Source of the DNA: CAVVEC01 sp963747105
Lineage (GTDB): Bacteria; Acidobacteriota; Terriglobia; Terriglobales; Acidobacteriaceae
DNA: 64,000 nucleotides
Direction: 5' to 3'
NCBI GenBank assembly: GCA_963747105.1
Contig: CAVVEC010000016.1
Location: 744,001 to 808,000, forward strand
The notes beneath the pieces were generated by a model that saw only the letters and a list, made by a program, of their open reading frames with translations, did not search any database and was not told where the DNA came from. Within the stretch, counting starts at the first letter, position 1. Each line of letters starts with the position of its first letter. Of the stretch, positions 9,489 to 19,266 are shown piece after piece. A program made the translations under genes and the position numbers.

Positions 9489-9896
9489 CTAGAGCGACTC
9501 CAGAAAAGACCGTGGTGGTTTGACGCCCAACGCGTGGCTTCCCGTGGTTGCCGCGATGGCTTGCTGTAGCAGCTCTCCAATTTCCTTTTCGAGTCTGCCG
9601 CGTTGTTCGTCGCGCAGATCCGTAAATCGGAATGGCTGCAGGTAACCCGGCGTAGAGCGCATCGGAAACAATGTCTCGGCCCGGCCTCGCACAACATTGG
9701 AATTCAGGTAAAGCGTCAGGCCGAAGGGAATTCGCTCCGCCAAATACGTGCTCAGCTCCAACAGCCCACCCGTCACCGAAAGCCGGTGCATTTTCGCCCG
9801 TAGTTGCTGCCCATTCTGGAGTTGGACTGTCGCTGAGGTATCTCCCCGTAAATTAACCCGGGGGGCACGCTGTCGCAAGGCGGGGGGATGAGTCAT
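9489..9896 (-). CDS. PilZ-like domain protein
   Basis: The 135-residue protein starts with an arginine-rich stretch (RQRAPRVNLRGD), then TVQLQNGQQLRAKMHRLSVTGGLLEL, the PilZ strand-turn-strand core. In the canonical motif N/D-x-S-x-x-G the first residue is Arg here (RLSVTGG), so binding of c-di-GMP in the usual way is doubtful. The C-terminal part has LQPFRFTDLRDEQRGRLEKE, ending in a helix. It is a divergent paralogue of the protein encoded at 10125 (shared LSVTGGLL/LSLTGGLL and LQPFRF). It ends close to the DUF4331 remnant on the opposite strand. Confidence 0.72.
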   Translation of the reverse strand: MTHPPALRQRAPRVNLRGDTSATVQLQNGQQLRAKMHRLSVTGGLLELSTYLAERIPFGLTLYLNSNVVRGRAETLFPMRSTPGYLQPFRFTDLRDEQRGRLEKEIGELLQQAIAATTGSHALGVKPPRSFLESL

Positions 9897-10124
9897 GACG
9901 ATTCTTACTATGGCACGACGCAGCCATGTGGCGAGAGATTACGAAAGAGCCCGCCCGCAGGGCCAATTGCCAGCGCGTAAACGGCGGGTTACCGGTGTTG
10001 GTCTTGGCCGGATTCCAACGCAATCTGCGAACAAAAATGTGGGTAACCGGCCGAACCCTGCATCCGTACAAGGTCTTCGGTAATCTCCTCCTCCGGGCGG
10101 GCAAGTAACATACTTGACTGGAAC

Positions 10125-10610
10125 ATGAGCTCCCTCCCCTACTTGCACTTCAAACAGCGTTCGCCCCGCGTGCAACTCGCGGACATCACTCCCGCCGTGC
10201 TCCGATTCCAGGATGGTCAGCGTACCGCCGGCCAGCTACAGGTGCTCTCTCTCACCGGTGGTCTGCTCTGCCTTTCTACCCCTTTGGATCAGGGCTCCCG
10301 TGTCAAGTTAATGTTTCTCACTCACGCCGGACCGATCCTCGGCGGAGCAGAAATGTTGACCCCGGTCTCAAGCACCCTGCAGCCGTTTCGGTTTGTATCG
10401 CTACCGGTCGAGGATCACCGCAGGCTGGGGACCGCCATTCAGTCGTCCCTGGTTCGGAGCCTCGCAGAGCCACCGTGGATGGAGAAACTTAGAATCGCGG
10501 CTCACGGCGGCCCGCCGCGGAGGAGAGGGTTCCGGTTTTTCCTCGGAGTTGCTGCTCTCGGGGCCCTCGGCAGCGCCATCTATCTGCTTCAGATTCACAT
10601 GTTGAAATAG
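10125..10610 (+). CDS. PilZ-like domain protein with C-terminal membrane helix
   Basis: The 161-residue protein has the same layout as its neighbour at 9489: KQRSPRVQL, then QLQVLSLTGGLLCLSTPLD, then LQPFRFVSLPVEDHRRLG. It adds a basic linker (GGPPRRRGFRFF) and one C-terminal helix (LGVAALGALGSAIYLLQIHM), which would tether it to the inner membrane with the PilZ domain in the cytoplasm. The c-di-GMP contact residue before LS is Val, so the motif is degenerate. The stop is eight bases before the next gene, suggesting an operon of three genes running to 11567. Confidence 0.72.
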   Translation: MSSLPYLHFKQRSPRVQLADITPAVLRFQDGQRTAGQLQVLSLTGGLLCLSTPLDQGSRVKLMFLTHAGPILGGAEMLTPVSSTLQPFRFVSLPVEDHRRLGTAIQSSLVRSLAEPPWMEKLRIAAHGGPPRRRGFRFFLGVAALGALGSAIYLLQIHMLK

Positions 10611-10618
10611 GTTGGGCA

Positions 10619-11020
10619 ATGGCCACTGCGATTGACAATACGAGGACTGTCAATTCCATTCAGGCGCTGGTCCAGCTGCTGCGCAGCCGGTCCTATGAAG
10701 AGATTCGGCAGCGTATGTACGACAACCCGCCTGGAAGTCCGTGGTGGTCGGCCTGCAAGACCGAGCTCGATATTCGCAACGGGGAACGTACAGCTACCTC
10801 GCTGGTTGACACCTCCCGTGTGCTCGACAAGATGAGAATTTCCACCGAGCGCCTGGAGACGTCCGGCGACAAGTTGCTGCAAGCTACCAGTGATCTGACC
10901 GACCTGCTCAAGGGCGCGAAGGAGTTGGGCAGACGAGTCGAAATTGCAACCTATGTGATCGTTGCAGTAACCATACTTCAACTGTTCTACGTCACATTCC
11001 AATTCTTTGGGAGACGATGA
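10619..11020 (+). CDS. Hypothetical tail-anchored membrane protein
   Basis: The 133-residue protein has a soluble, mostly helical N-terminus with heptad-like spacing around DTSRVLDKMRISTERLETSG and DKLLQATSDLTDLLKG, consistent with a coiled coil. A single C-terminal helix follows (IATYVIVAVTILQLFYVTFQ), then FGRR. I recognise no family. The start lies eight bases after the membrane-anchored PilZ gene and the stop overlaps the region just before the next PilZ gene, so it is probably co-expressed with both. A structural or partner role at the membrane is an inference from this context only. Confidence 0.6.
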   Translation: MATAIDNTRTVNSIQALVQLLRSRSYEEIRQRMYDNPPGSPWWSACKTELDIRNGERTATSLVDTSRVLDKMRISTERLETSGDKLLQATSDLTDLLKGAKELGRRVEIATYVIVAVTILQLFYVTFQFFGRR

Positions 11021-11063
11021 TCGAGGTTCGAGGACGATAAGCAGTAAATTGAGTGCAGCCGTG

Positions 11064-11567
11064 ATGCCCCCCGCCAACACTCGCCGTTGTCCGCGCCATC
11101 AGGTTAACCTGCCCGTTCGGGTCGCTCCCGGCAATGACGCTTCGCAGATCGCGGCACCGGGGCTGGCGACGGAGATAAGCCAGAGCGGCATGGCCCTCTA
11201 TGGGGGAATCGAGCTGCAGCCAGGTGATTTGATGGAGGTTGAGTTCCAAACCTCCAGCCACCTTCGGGTCGCCGGCGTGGTACGCAACCGTACCGGCTAT
11301 TGTTTCGGGTTGGAATTCCTCACTCCGCGGGCGAAGGCAGCCAGAGGCGTCGACTCCGCGCGGAGTGAAAGCAGCGCCTCTTCTCCTGCCACGACCTCCT
11401 CAATTGTGCGAACGGAGGACGAACTTTTGGAACTCTTTTTGCAACGGCATGCGGCCTATCTGCAGCAAAAGGAACGGGAGATCACGCGATTGCGGGAAGA
11501 AATGCTGAAAGCCAGGCAAACTCGCCTGAGACTCGAGATCCTCCAAAATCGTTCTGGGCGCCGGTAG
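11064..11567 (+). CDS. PilZ domain protein with C-terminal coiled coil
   Basis: The 167-residue protein from ATG 11064 (a TTG at 11007 and a GTG at 11061 are alternatives, with no strong ribosome site for any) contains RRCPRHQVNLPVRVAP and ATEISQSGMAL, a clear PilZ fold. Glu replaces Asp/Asn in the N/D-x-S-x-x-G motif. The strands LMEVEFQTSSHLRVAGVVRN and YCFGLEFL complete the barrel. After a Ser-rich linker the last 50 residues form a strongly charged helix (LQQKEREITRLREEMLKARQ), probably a dimerising coiled coil. It is the last gene of the small PilZ operon and is convergent with the response regulator gene. Confidence 0.75.
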   Translation: MPPANTRRCPRHQVNLPVRVAPGNDASQIAAPGLATEISQSGMALYGGIELQPGDLMEVEFQTSSHLRVAGVVRNRTGYCFGLEFLTPRAKAARGVDSARSESSASSPATTSSIVRTEDELLELFLQRHAAYLQQKEREITRLREEMLKARQTRLRLEILQNRSGRR

Positions 11568-11642
11568 GTCCGAACCCACCTAGTCAAACCGTTGGGAATC
11601 TGCGCTTGGAAGCGAGTATGAACACCGCACGCGCGTTCAGTT

Positions 11643-12443
11643 CTAGGCTGGGGCTCTTCTTCGTCGCACTGCCCCGGCATGGAAGGGTCGCGGAGGCAGG
11701 CCCACCGAGGTACACACATTACAATCGCAGCCCTCGCTGGATGTCAGATGCCAGGAAGCCACCGCATCCAACCGGTATCCAACTCCCCGAATGGTTTTCA
11801 GGTAGGTAGGTCTCGCTTTATCCGGTTCAATTTTCTCCCGAATGCGCCGTATACAGGCGTCCACGCTGCGTGGGGTCACGAATTGCATGTCACCCCATAC
11901 CGCATCCAGAAGGAGATCCCGCGTGAACACCTGCCCGCGGTGGCGGGCAAGATACTCAATGAGGCGAAATTCCAAGCTGGTGGTGGGCACTTCAGTTCCC
12001 CGGACCGAAAGTTTCATCCCCGAGCTGTCAATCACCAGCTCCGCGGGCTCCGTCCGGGAAAGCGCCAGCATCGGCGCGGGGCGGCGCAATACCGCTTGAA
12101 CCCGGGCCACCAGTTCACGAGGACTGAACGGCTTGACGATGCAATCATCGCCTCCAGACTCCAGCGCCAAAACTTGCTGCCCTTCCGCCGCTTCTTCAAT
12201 CAGGAAAACAACTGGGGTTCCCGCCAGCAGAGAATTTTCCCGAACCCGCCGGCACAGACCCAGCCCGTTGCCGTCTGGCATCAGCATCGCGACCAGCAGG
12301 AGCGCTGGGCGATCGTTCTCGGCTTCCCTGATCACATCGATCGTGGAGAACGTTCGCACGCCGTAGCCGGCCCGTTCCAGGCTGTACCGGGCTAACTGGC
12401 AAGTTTCAGTTTCGCTTTCCACGATGAAAACGAGTTGCCTCAT
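11643..12443 (-). CDS. OmpR/PhoB-family response regulator lacking the phospho-acceptor Asp
   Basis: From ATG 12443 the 266-residue protein has a receiver domain and a winged-helix DNA-binding domain (TTSLEFRLIEYLARHRGQVF, then RRIREKIEPDKARPTYLKTI and RGVGYRL). Alignment of LLLVAMLMPDGNG to the canonical strand places Ala52 where the phosphorylated Asp belongs. The acidic pair is also changed (IVESE), while the conserved Lys is kept (K104, CIVKPF). It should therefore work without phosphorylation. No histidine kinase lies nearby. The last 35 residues after GYRLDAVASW are Cys- and Arg-rich and not family-like, perhaps read-through of a shifted end. It would act as a DNA-binding regulator in the cytoplasm. 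Confidence 0.83.
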   Translation of the reverse strand: MRQLVFIVESETETCQLARYSLERAGYGVRTFSTIDVIREAENDRPALLLVAMLMPDGNGLGLCRRVRENSLLAGTPVVFLIEEAAEGQQVLALESGGDDCIVKPFSPRELVARVQAVLRRPAPMLALSRTEPAELVIDSSGMKLSVRGTEVPTTSLEFRLIEYLARHRGQVFTRDLLLDAVWGDMQFVTPRSVDACIRRIREKIEPDKARPTYLKTIRGVGYRLDAVASWHLTSSEGCDCNVCTSVGLPPRPFHAGAVRRRRAPA

Positions 12444-12971
12444 GCAGATGTCCTCAAGGCCCCGGAAAATCGGGCGGCGCCCAATCATGTCTTTCTTTAC
12501 CCGCTTCGCTCAGCGGCTAGGCACTACAAAAGGAAACAAAGGCCCGAATGGTAAGGCCGGGTCGCTTGCCATCCGGTTTCGTCGCAAAACGAATAGTCGC
12601 CTAACCCGAAAGGCAAACGATCCCGATGGCAATTGCCTGCCAGCATTCGGTGCGAAGTGTAGTCCGCGCTCTGTTACGGCTGGGTGACTGGAAGATGAAT
12701 CCTGTGTAAATTTCCGGCCTGCCCTCCCGCTTTTCCACAACCGAGATGCCGTGCCGGATGGCCCATTCGCGGCGGGACGAAATAACTCAGCGTCCCAGCC
12801 CTCGCGAGACACGGTCTTGGGTGACCCGCTGCGTCCGCCGCACAATTCGAATGGAGTGTACGCCGATGTGTGATCAAGATTTGCCCAGGACGATCACTCG
12901 AACCTGGCTAACTTGGAGTGGGACTTTCCCCGCACCGTGCTTGATCGGGCACCCCAGTTGCCGGCGGGGCA
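12444..12971. other. Intergenic region, no gene seen
   Basis: About 530 bases lie between two leftward genes. Open frames here on both strands are short, Arg- and Ser-rich and without ribosome sites or family features. It should contain the promoter of the response regulator near 12450-12550, but no clear -35/-10 pair stands out. Confidence 0.5.
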
Positions 12972-14264
12972 TTAATCCCCGTCATCATCCAGCCCGTCAT
13001 CACCAGGCATCGGCTTAACTGGCAACTCCTGCACTTTTGGACATTTTCGCGGGGTGAGAATTAGGGGCGCCAGCGGCTGCTGGTTGAAGTTAAACATGTC
13101 CATCAGGTCGTTTGCTTGCTTGTCGCGCTGGGTGATAGGCGGCAAGTCAAACACTTTCTCCGAGAATCTCAGCAGCGAGGTAACCTCGGTGAGTCCGTGC
13201 TGCACCGTTCCCGCTTTCACATACGGAGAGATCACCAGCAAAGGAACCCGGATTCCCACCCCAAAATAATCCACGGTGGGCGGTGGAACATGATCATAGA
13301 ATCCGCCAAAATCATCCCAAGTTAGAAATATCGCAGTCGAATTCCAAAACGGCGAGTTCATGATGGCGTTAATGATCTGCACCGACCAGCCCTCTCCCAC
13401 ACACAGGTTGAGCTTGGAACCCGGATGATCGGAATAGTCGCCCGGCGGAGTGATCCAGGTCACATCCGCCAGTTGGGTTTGCACATCGCTTGCGAAATTG
13501 TTCACTGGCAAAACATTGGTATCCCACTGATCGCCATTGCGGATGTGATTAATGGCATCCAGCACCGACCAGATGTAACCGTACTGGGTCGAGGTAGCCG
13601 AGTAGTAGCGCCAGGTCCGCCCGGCGGCGTTCAGTTCATCGGGCAACGTCGGAATATCAACACAAGGAAATATCTGCGAGATGTTCCCGTTGGACGGATC
13701 CCTGGTTGGAACCTTAGCTCCCGGGGTCGAATCGCAGCCCCAGCGTGCAGGCTTGTCCTTCTCCCCAACCGGATTGTCGCTTATATCATTTGAATCTGCC
13801 GCCGCAAAATACAAATGGTTGGGAAAGCTTCCGCCATACATCGAGGAGAAGAAATTGTCCGCTAGGACAAACTTTTGCGCATACCGCCAATATTTCGGAA
13901 TGTCGGTCCGGTAAAACTGAACGTACGCTCTGTATTGGGGAGCGTTTTGGTAGAAACCATCCATCTTTCCCTGGTCGATGGCTGTGGTGGAATCTGTCCA
14001 GGCGTGGCCCAGCCCCGCCTGCACCAGCTTGGCGTGCTTCAGGCGGATCTCCTTGGAACCTGCCATGCCCGTGGTGGCTCCGTTGGCGCCGGGGAAAGTT
14101 CCGAACATGTGGTCAAAGGAGCGGTTTTCCTTGATGATAATCACGACGTGCTGGATGGGCATGGTCTGCGCGGAACCACTGATTGCCAGCGGGTTGGAAG
14201 CGCTTGCGGACAGCGAGATTCCGGAGAGCAGGCCGAATAACAAGTTCAGGCGGGCGATTCTCAT
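12972..14264 (-). CDS. Exported phosphoesterase (PF04185, phospholipase C/acid phosphatase type)
   Basis: The 430-residue protein (ATG 14264; 14279 also possible) has a signal peptide (LNLLFGLLSGISLSASA). It then carries the family's first metal site IKENRSFDHMFGTFPGANGA and the later site LTWDDFGGFYDHVPPP. NLCVGEGWSVQIINAIMNSP, ISPYVKAGTVQHG and FDLPPITQRDKQANDLMDMF are all typical of bacterial phosphoesterases of the PLC/AcpA superfamily. Such enzymes hydrolyse phosphate esters, from phospholipids to phosphoproteins, in the periplasm or outside the cell. The tail ends in an acidic stretch (GDDGLDDDGD). It is the only gene on its strand here, with no operon partner. Confidence 0.9.
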   Translation of the reverse strand: MRIARLNLLFGLLSGISLSASASNPLAISGSAQTMPIQHVVIIIKENRSFDHMFGTFPGANGATTGMAGSKEIRLKHAKLVQAGLGHAWTDSTTAIDQGKMDGFYQNAPQYRAYVQFYRTDIPKYWRYAQKFVLADNFFSSMYGGSFPNHLYFAAADSNDISDNPVGEKDKPARWGCDSTPGAKVPTRDPSNGNISQIFPCVDIPTLPDELNAAGRTWRYYSATSTQYGYIWSVLDAINHIRNGDQWDTNVLPVNNFASDVQTQLADVTWITPPGDYSDHPGSKLNLCVGEGWSVQIINAIMNSPFWNSTAIFLTWDDFGGFYDHVPPPTVDYFGVGIRVPLLVISPYVKAGTVQHGLTEVTSLLRFSEKVFDLPPITQRDKQANDLMDMFNFNQQPLAPLILTPRKCPKVQELPVKPMPGDDGLDDDGD

Positions 14265-14662
14265 TGACCTACCCTTCAATCGAAACGCGGCGGGCTCGGA
14301 TGTGTCAGTCGAGTCTTCAGATTTTGCGCCAGCCCAGACTGCAAGTCAATGTGCAGAGTTTTGCGTAGTGGATTCAGCAAGAATGGCTCCGCCCCGCCGC
14401 GAGCAATTAGAAGGAAGTCACCCTCGGTTTAGACTCTCGGCCTCGTTTGCCCGCGGCCGAAGTTCACCACGGATCAGAGTCTTGAAAAAGTAACGAGAGA
14501 AGAGCAGCTCTGCATTTACACTTTCGAGTGGCGTGAGCTACCTCCAAGACTCTCTTATGGGATGCCTCCGAACTCCGCTGAATGGGTTGTGGAAATGACG
14601 ATGCGCGATCGATCTGTCAATATGGAACACGGAGATGTCTTTTCCTCTGAAAGATTTCCGCG
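14265..14662. other. Intergenic region between divergent genes
   Basis: About 400 bases separate the phosphoesterase from the ferredoxin-NrfD gene. Only short frames without ribosome sites are present. It must hold the promoters of both, but I could not identify convincing elements. Confidence 0.5.
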
Positions 14663-16195
14663 ATGAGATACGGATTCATCATTGATAACCGCAAGTGCAT
14701 CGGCTGCCACGCCTGCACCGTGGCCTGCAAGACGCGAGAACCAGGTGCCCGTTGGGCGTGAATCGTACCTGGGTCAAGTACGTGGAGAAGGGCGAATTCC
14801 CCAACACCCGGCGCGTATTTCAGGTCACACGCTGCAATCATTGCGAGAAGCCTCCCTGCGTCGACGATCTGCCCTGTGACTGCGATGTACAAGCGCAAAG
14901 ACGGGATTGTCGATTTCGATTCCGAGCGCTGCATTGGCTGCAAGGCCTGCATGCAGGCGTGCCCGTACGACGCCATTTACATGGACCCGGATGACGGCAC
15001 CGCCGCCAAGTGCCACTTCTGCGCGCACCGCACCGAAGTGGGCCTGGAGCCATCGTGCGTGGTAGTGTGCCCGGAACACGCCATCATCGCTGGGGATATG
15101 GATCATCCCGATAGCGAAATCGCGCAATTATTGGCGCGCGAAACCGTCCGTGTGCGAAAGCCCGAGCAGGGAACTCAGCCCAAGCTTTATTACATCGATG
15201 GCGACGAAAGCGCGATTGTTCCTACCGCCGCACGCCACGAAGCTTTCTACATGTGGTCGCAGCGGAACGCAGTCGCTGCACGGCGGCGGCGCAATCTACC
15301 CGCCGGACAGCCCGTGGCTGCAACGGAACGCGTTGGCGGCTTATGACGTCTCGCATGCGCGGCCCTGGGGCTGGCAGGTGCCTGCCTACTGCTGGACGAA
15401 ATCCATCGGCTCCGGCGTTCTGGCCGTGCCGGCCATCGCCATGGCGCTGGGAAGATTGTCCGGCCGACCGTGTTCGGGACATTGCACTTTCGACCGTCGC
15501 GCTCCTCTTCACCGCCGCTGACCATGGTGCTGCTGGTTTGGGATCTGGACCACAAGGAACGCTTCCTCCGAGTCGTCTTGATGCCGCAAAGCAAGTCCTG
15601 GCTGGCGCGAGGGGCTTTCATGCTCATCGCCTACAGCGGCTTGTGCGGAGTGTTCTGGCTGGCCGCCCTGGCAGGATATTCCGCGCGTGCGCCTGTGCTG
15701 CTCTGGACACGGTCATGCGTTGGTTTTCTTGCGGCCGCTTACACGGCATTTCTCTTCGGACAATGCAAAGGCCGTGATCTCTGGCAGACACCGCTTCTGC
15801 CTGTTCATTTGATCGTGCAGGCGCTGCTGTGCGGATCTGCGGTGCTGGCTCTGCTGCCCGAAAGCGTGGGCGGTACGCCGCCGGCGATCGCGTTCGCAGC
15901 TCACACGCTTGTCATTTGCCTGGGACTGCACCTGCTCATGCTGCCGGGTGAGGTCGCGATTCCTCACACCACCGACAATGCCCGCTATGCGGCGCGGCTG
16001 ATCACGCACGGCCCTTTCGCCGTCCGTTTTGGATCGGCGCGGTTTTGCTGGGCGGAGTTGTCCGGCGTTGCTGTTGATGATCGCTGTGTCGAACCGTCGT
16101 GGTGGTAGGCCTGGCCAGCGTGCTCGCTCTGGCTGGCCTCCTGATTTTCGAATGGTGTTTCGTGATGGCGGGGCAGAGTGTGCCCGAACAGTTAG
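14663..16195 (+). pseudogene. Ferredoxin-NrfD fusion, electron-transfer and membrane subunits of a CISM complex, heavily frameshifted
   Basis: The start frame gives MRYGFIIDNRKCIGCHACTV. Later frames give CNHCEKPPC, CIGCKACMQACPYDAIY and CHFCAHRTEVGLEPSCVVVC. These are the four cysteine clusters of a PsrB/NrfC-type [4Fe-4S] subunit. The same product then runs into an NrfD-like membrane part (HARPWGWQVPAYCWTKSIGS, then LLVWDLDHKERFLRVVLMPQ and SWLARGAFMLIAYSGLCGVF). A plausible end is the TAG at 16193-16195. At least six frame changes are needed to read it (near 14740, 14870, 15275, 15455, 16030 and 16090). Between breaks the protein is well conserved and free of stops. In the family this module passes electrons between the quinone pool and a molybdenum subunit, here encoded next door. 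Confidence 0.72.
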
Positions 16196-16218
16196 CAGTT
16201 CAGGTAGGGAGATTCAAC

Positions 16219-19109
16219 ATGGACGATTTCAAACGCGACGGACAGCCACCTTTCCTCCTGCCCGCCGGTGGAGAAGTGGGACGACTGGGTCGAGTACGAT
16301 CCCGAAGCGTGGCCGCGCCGCGTGCAGCGGCACTACCAACTCATTCCCACCATCTGTTTCAACTGCGAGTCGGCGTGCGGTCTTCTGGCCTACATCGACA
16401 AAGAAACCGGAGAGATCGCCAAGTTTGAAGGCAATCCCAAGCATCCTGCGAGCCGGGGCCGCCTTTGCGCCAAAGGTCCGGCTACCATCAACCAGATTCA
16501 CGATCCGGACCGCATTCTTTATCCGATGAAGCGCGATGGGTCCGCGCGGCGGCGGCAAGTGGACGCGGGTGTCGCTGGGACGAAGTATTAGAAACCTTCG
16601 GTACCCGCATCCGCAAAGCCATTCAGGAGGGCCGCGGCGAAGAAGTGATGTACCACGTCGGCCGGCCGGGGCACGACTTCATCATGGAGCGTACCCTGCA
16701 GGCATGGGGCATCGACGGGCACAACTCCCATACCAACGTCTGCTCCGTCGTCGGCGCGTCTCGGCTACGTGCTCTGGCACTATGCCGACCGGCCATCGCC
16801 CGACCACGCCAACGCGCGCTTCATCCTGCTGCTCTCGGCCCATCTTGAGTCCGGCCATTATTTCAATCCCCATGCGCAGCGCATCATTGAGGGCAAAATG
16901 GCCGGCGCCAAAATCGCAGTCATGGATCCTCGCCTCTCCAACACGGCCAGCATGGCGGACTACTGGATGCCGACTTATCCCGGCACCGAAGCCGCCGTTC
17001 TGCTCGCCATGGCCATGGTGATCCTCAACGAAAACCGGTTCAACGCCGAGTTCGTAAGGAAGTGGACCAACTGGGAAGATCTGGAGGTGGACGGATTCAA
17101 AGCAAAGGGACAGAGCTTTGAAGCGGTGATCGAAGCCTTGAAGCGTCACTATGCGCGCTTTACTCCCGAGTTTGCCGAGAAGGAAAGCGGAGTCAAGGCA
17201 GAAGTCATCGTCAAGATCGCGCGAGAGATCGCCGATGCCGGCAGCCGCTTCGCATCGCATCTGTGGCGCGGCAGCGCCTCGGGCAATCTCGGCGGATGGC
17301 AGACCGCCCGCGCACTTACGCTGCTGCACGTGCTCACAGGATCGGTGGGAACTGAGGGCGGCCACAATCTGAACGCCTGGAATAAATTTGTGCCGCGGCC
17401 ATTTTCCGTGCCGCCGCCGCAGAAACGCTGGAACGAATTGCTCTATCCGCTGGAGTGGCCGCTCTGCACGCATGAGATGTCCTTCCTGCTGCCTCACTTT
17501 CTGAAGGAAGGCCGCGGCCGCGTAGAGGCTTATTTCACACGCGTGTTCAATCCCGTGTGGACTTATCCCGACGGGTTCTCCTGGATCGAAGTGCTGCGCG
17601 ACGAAGAAAATGATCGGCCTGCACGCTGCGTTGACGCCCACCTGGAGCGAGACCGCATGGTATCGCCGATTACGTCTTGCCCATGGGCTTTAGTTCCGAG
17701 CGCCACGACTTGATGAGCCAGGAGACCCACGCCGGCAAGTGGATCGGATTCCGCCAGCCCGTGTTGCGCGTTCTGCAGGAAAGAGAAGGGAAGAAAGTGG
17801 AATACACCTACCAGGCCAATCCCGGCGAGGTCTGGGAGGAAGATGAGTTCTGGATCAATCTGTCCTGGGCGATCGACCCGACGGTTCCATGGGCATTCGA
17901 AGTGGTTCGAATCCCCGTACCGGCCCGGCCAGAAGATCACCGTGGATGAATATTACGGATGGATTTTCGAGAACTCCGTCCCTGGGCTGCCGGAAGCCGC
18001 GAAGAAAGAAGGTCTGACGCCGCTGCAATACATGCGGAAGTACGGCGCGTTCGAGGTTACGACCGACGTTTACAAGCTCAACGAGAAATCCGCTGTCGGC
18101 CGGCGGATTTGGCTGGATCCGAGGTCGAGCCGAACGGAGTGGTCACAAAAGAAGGAAAGCCCATCGGCGTGATGGTTGATGGCAAGGCGGTAGCCGGCTA
18201 CGACACGCCGTCGCGAAAGCTTGAGCTGTTCTCGAAGACGCATGGCGGACTGGAAGTGGCCGGAGTTCGCCCTTCCCGAGTACTACCGCAGCCACATTCA
18301 CCGCGCCGCTCAGGCGGCTTCGGTGGGAAATCCAGCGGCAGGATTTCGATCCGCAATACATGCCGGCGGTCGAATGGCCGAAAGAGGCCGGCGGCGATGT
18401 CTACACGCTGCTGCCCATCTTCCGTTTGCCGAATCTGATCCACACCCGCTCCGGCAACGCGAAGCTGCTGTACGAGATCTCGCATAAGAATCCGCTTTGG
18501 GTGAATCCCAATGATGCAGAGAAACTCGGCAACGTGCGCACTGGCGATCTGCTCAAGGTCCACACCGAAATTGGCTTCTTCGTTTTGCACGCCTGGGTAA
18601 CGGAAGGCTTGGCGCCCGGCGTGGTCGCCTGTTCTCATCATCTTGGCCGCTGGCGCGTGAATAAAGACGATCAGGTCGAGCGCATCTCTAGCGCCTGGGT
18701 GGATTTGAAGGAAGTCGGCAAGGGACAATGGAAGATGCGGCAGGTTGAAGGCGTCGAGCCGTACGCGAGCCCCGATCCGGACACGAAACGCGTCTGGTGG
18801 AGCGAGGCCGGGGTGCACCAGAACCTTACCTTCCCGGTCCATCCCGACCCGGTCAGTGGAATGCACTGCTGGCACCAGGTGGTCCGCGTAGAAAGAGCCG
18901 GCCTCGATGATCGTTACGGCGACATCTTCGTAGACACCAACCTCTCCCACGCCGTTTATCAGAAATGGAAAGCGCTTGCCCGCCGCGCTCCCGGCCCCGG
19001 CGGCCTCCGCCGGCCGTTATGGATTCCACGTGTCGTGCGCCCCGAGGACGCGGCCTTTTACGTCGGCAGTCAGGCCGAGTCTCTCTCATCTCATCACACG
19101 AAACCGTGA
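16219..19109 (+). pseudogene. Molybdopterin oxidoreductase catalytic subunit of a CISM complex, heavily frameshifted
   Basis: ATG 16219 follows AGGGAG. One frame carries the N-terminal [4Fe-4S] site TICFNCESACGLLAYID with the fourth Cys in RGRLCAKG. Others carry DGHNSHTNVCS, MDPRLSNTASMADYWMPTYP, SHLWRGSASGNLGGWQTARA and the C-terminal molybdopterin-binding part WVNPNDAEKLGNVRTGD. In length and order this is a bis-MGD oxidoreductase of the polysulfide/thiosulfate reductase or formate dehydrogenase type; the substrate is not certain. Reading it needs about seven frame changes (near 16250, 16545-16575, 16755, 17660, 17925, 18120, 18245, 18340). One example is an extra G in GATGGGTCC at about 16540, whose removal restores DGPRGGGKW. 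There are almost no substitutions to stops, so sequence error is as likely as gene decay. Confidence 0.75.
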
Positions 19110-19163
19110 CGGCTGTCCTTGTGGGGCCTAACCAACCTGTATAGGCTGCTGAGAAGTTTCACG

Positions 19164-19233
19164 GAATTTTTCATCAGACCCAATCTGTGAAGATCAATGA
19201 ATTTTTCATCAGACCCAATCTGTGAAGATCAAT
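19164..19233 (+). repeat. Tandem 35-bp direct repeat, two perfect copies
   Basis: The unit beginning GAATTTTTCATCAGACCC at 19164-19198 is repeated exactly at 19199-19233. It lies directly upstream of the HAF-repeat gene that starts at 19267, so the copies may contain or displace its promoter. Confidence 0.95.
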
Positions 19234-19266
19234 TTTTTCGCGGTTCTCTAAGGAGCGCCAAAACCA

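Noticed and set aside
12510..12845. 111-residue minus frame between two genes
   Set aside because: Low-complexity Arg/Ser/Pro composition and no ribosome site.
16682..17641. 319-residue open frame on the minus strand
   Set aside because: Shadow of the molybdopterin subunit, whose plus-strand product is conserved.
18198..18950. 250-residue open frame on the minus strand
   Set aside because: Opposite strand of the C-terminal molybdopterin-binding part; no ribosome site or motif.
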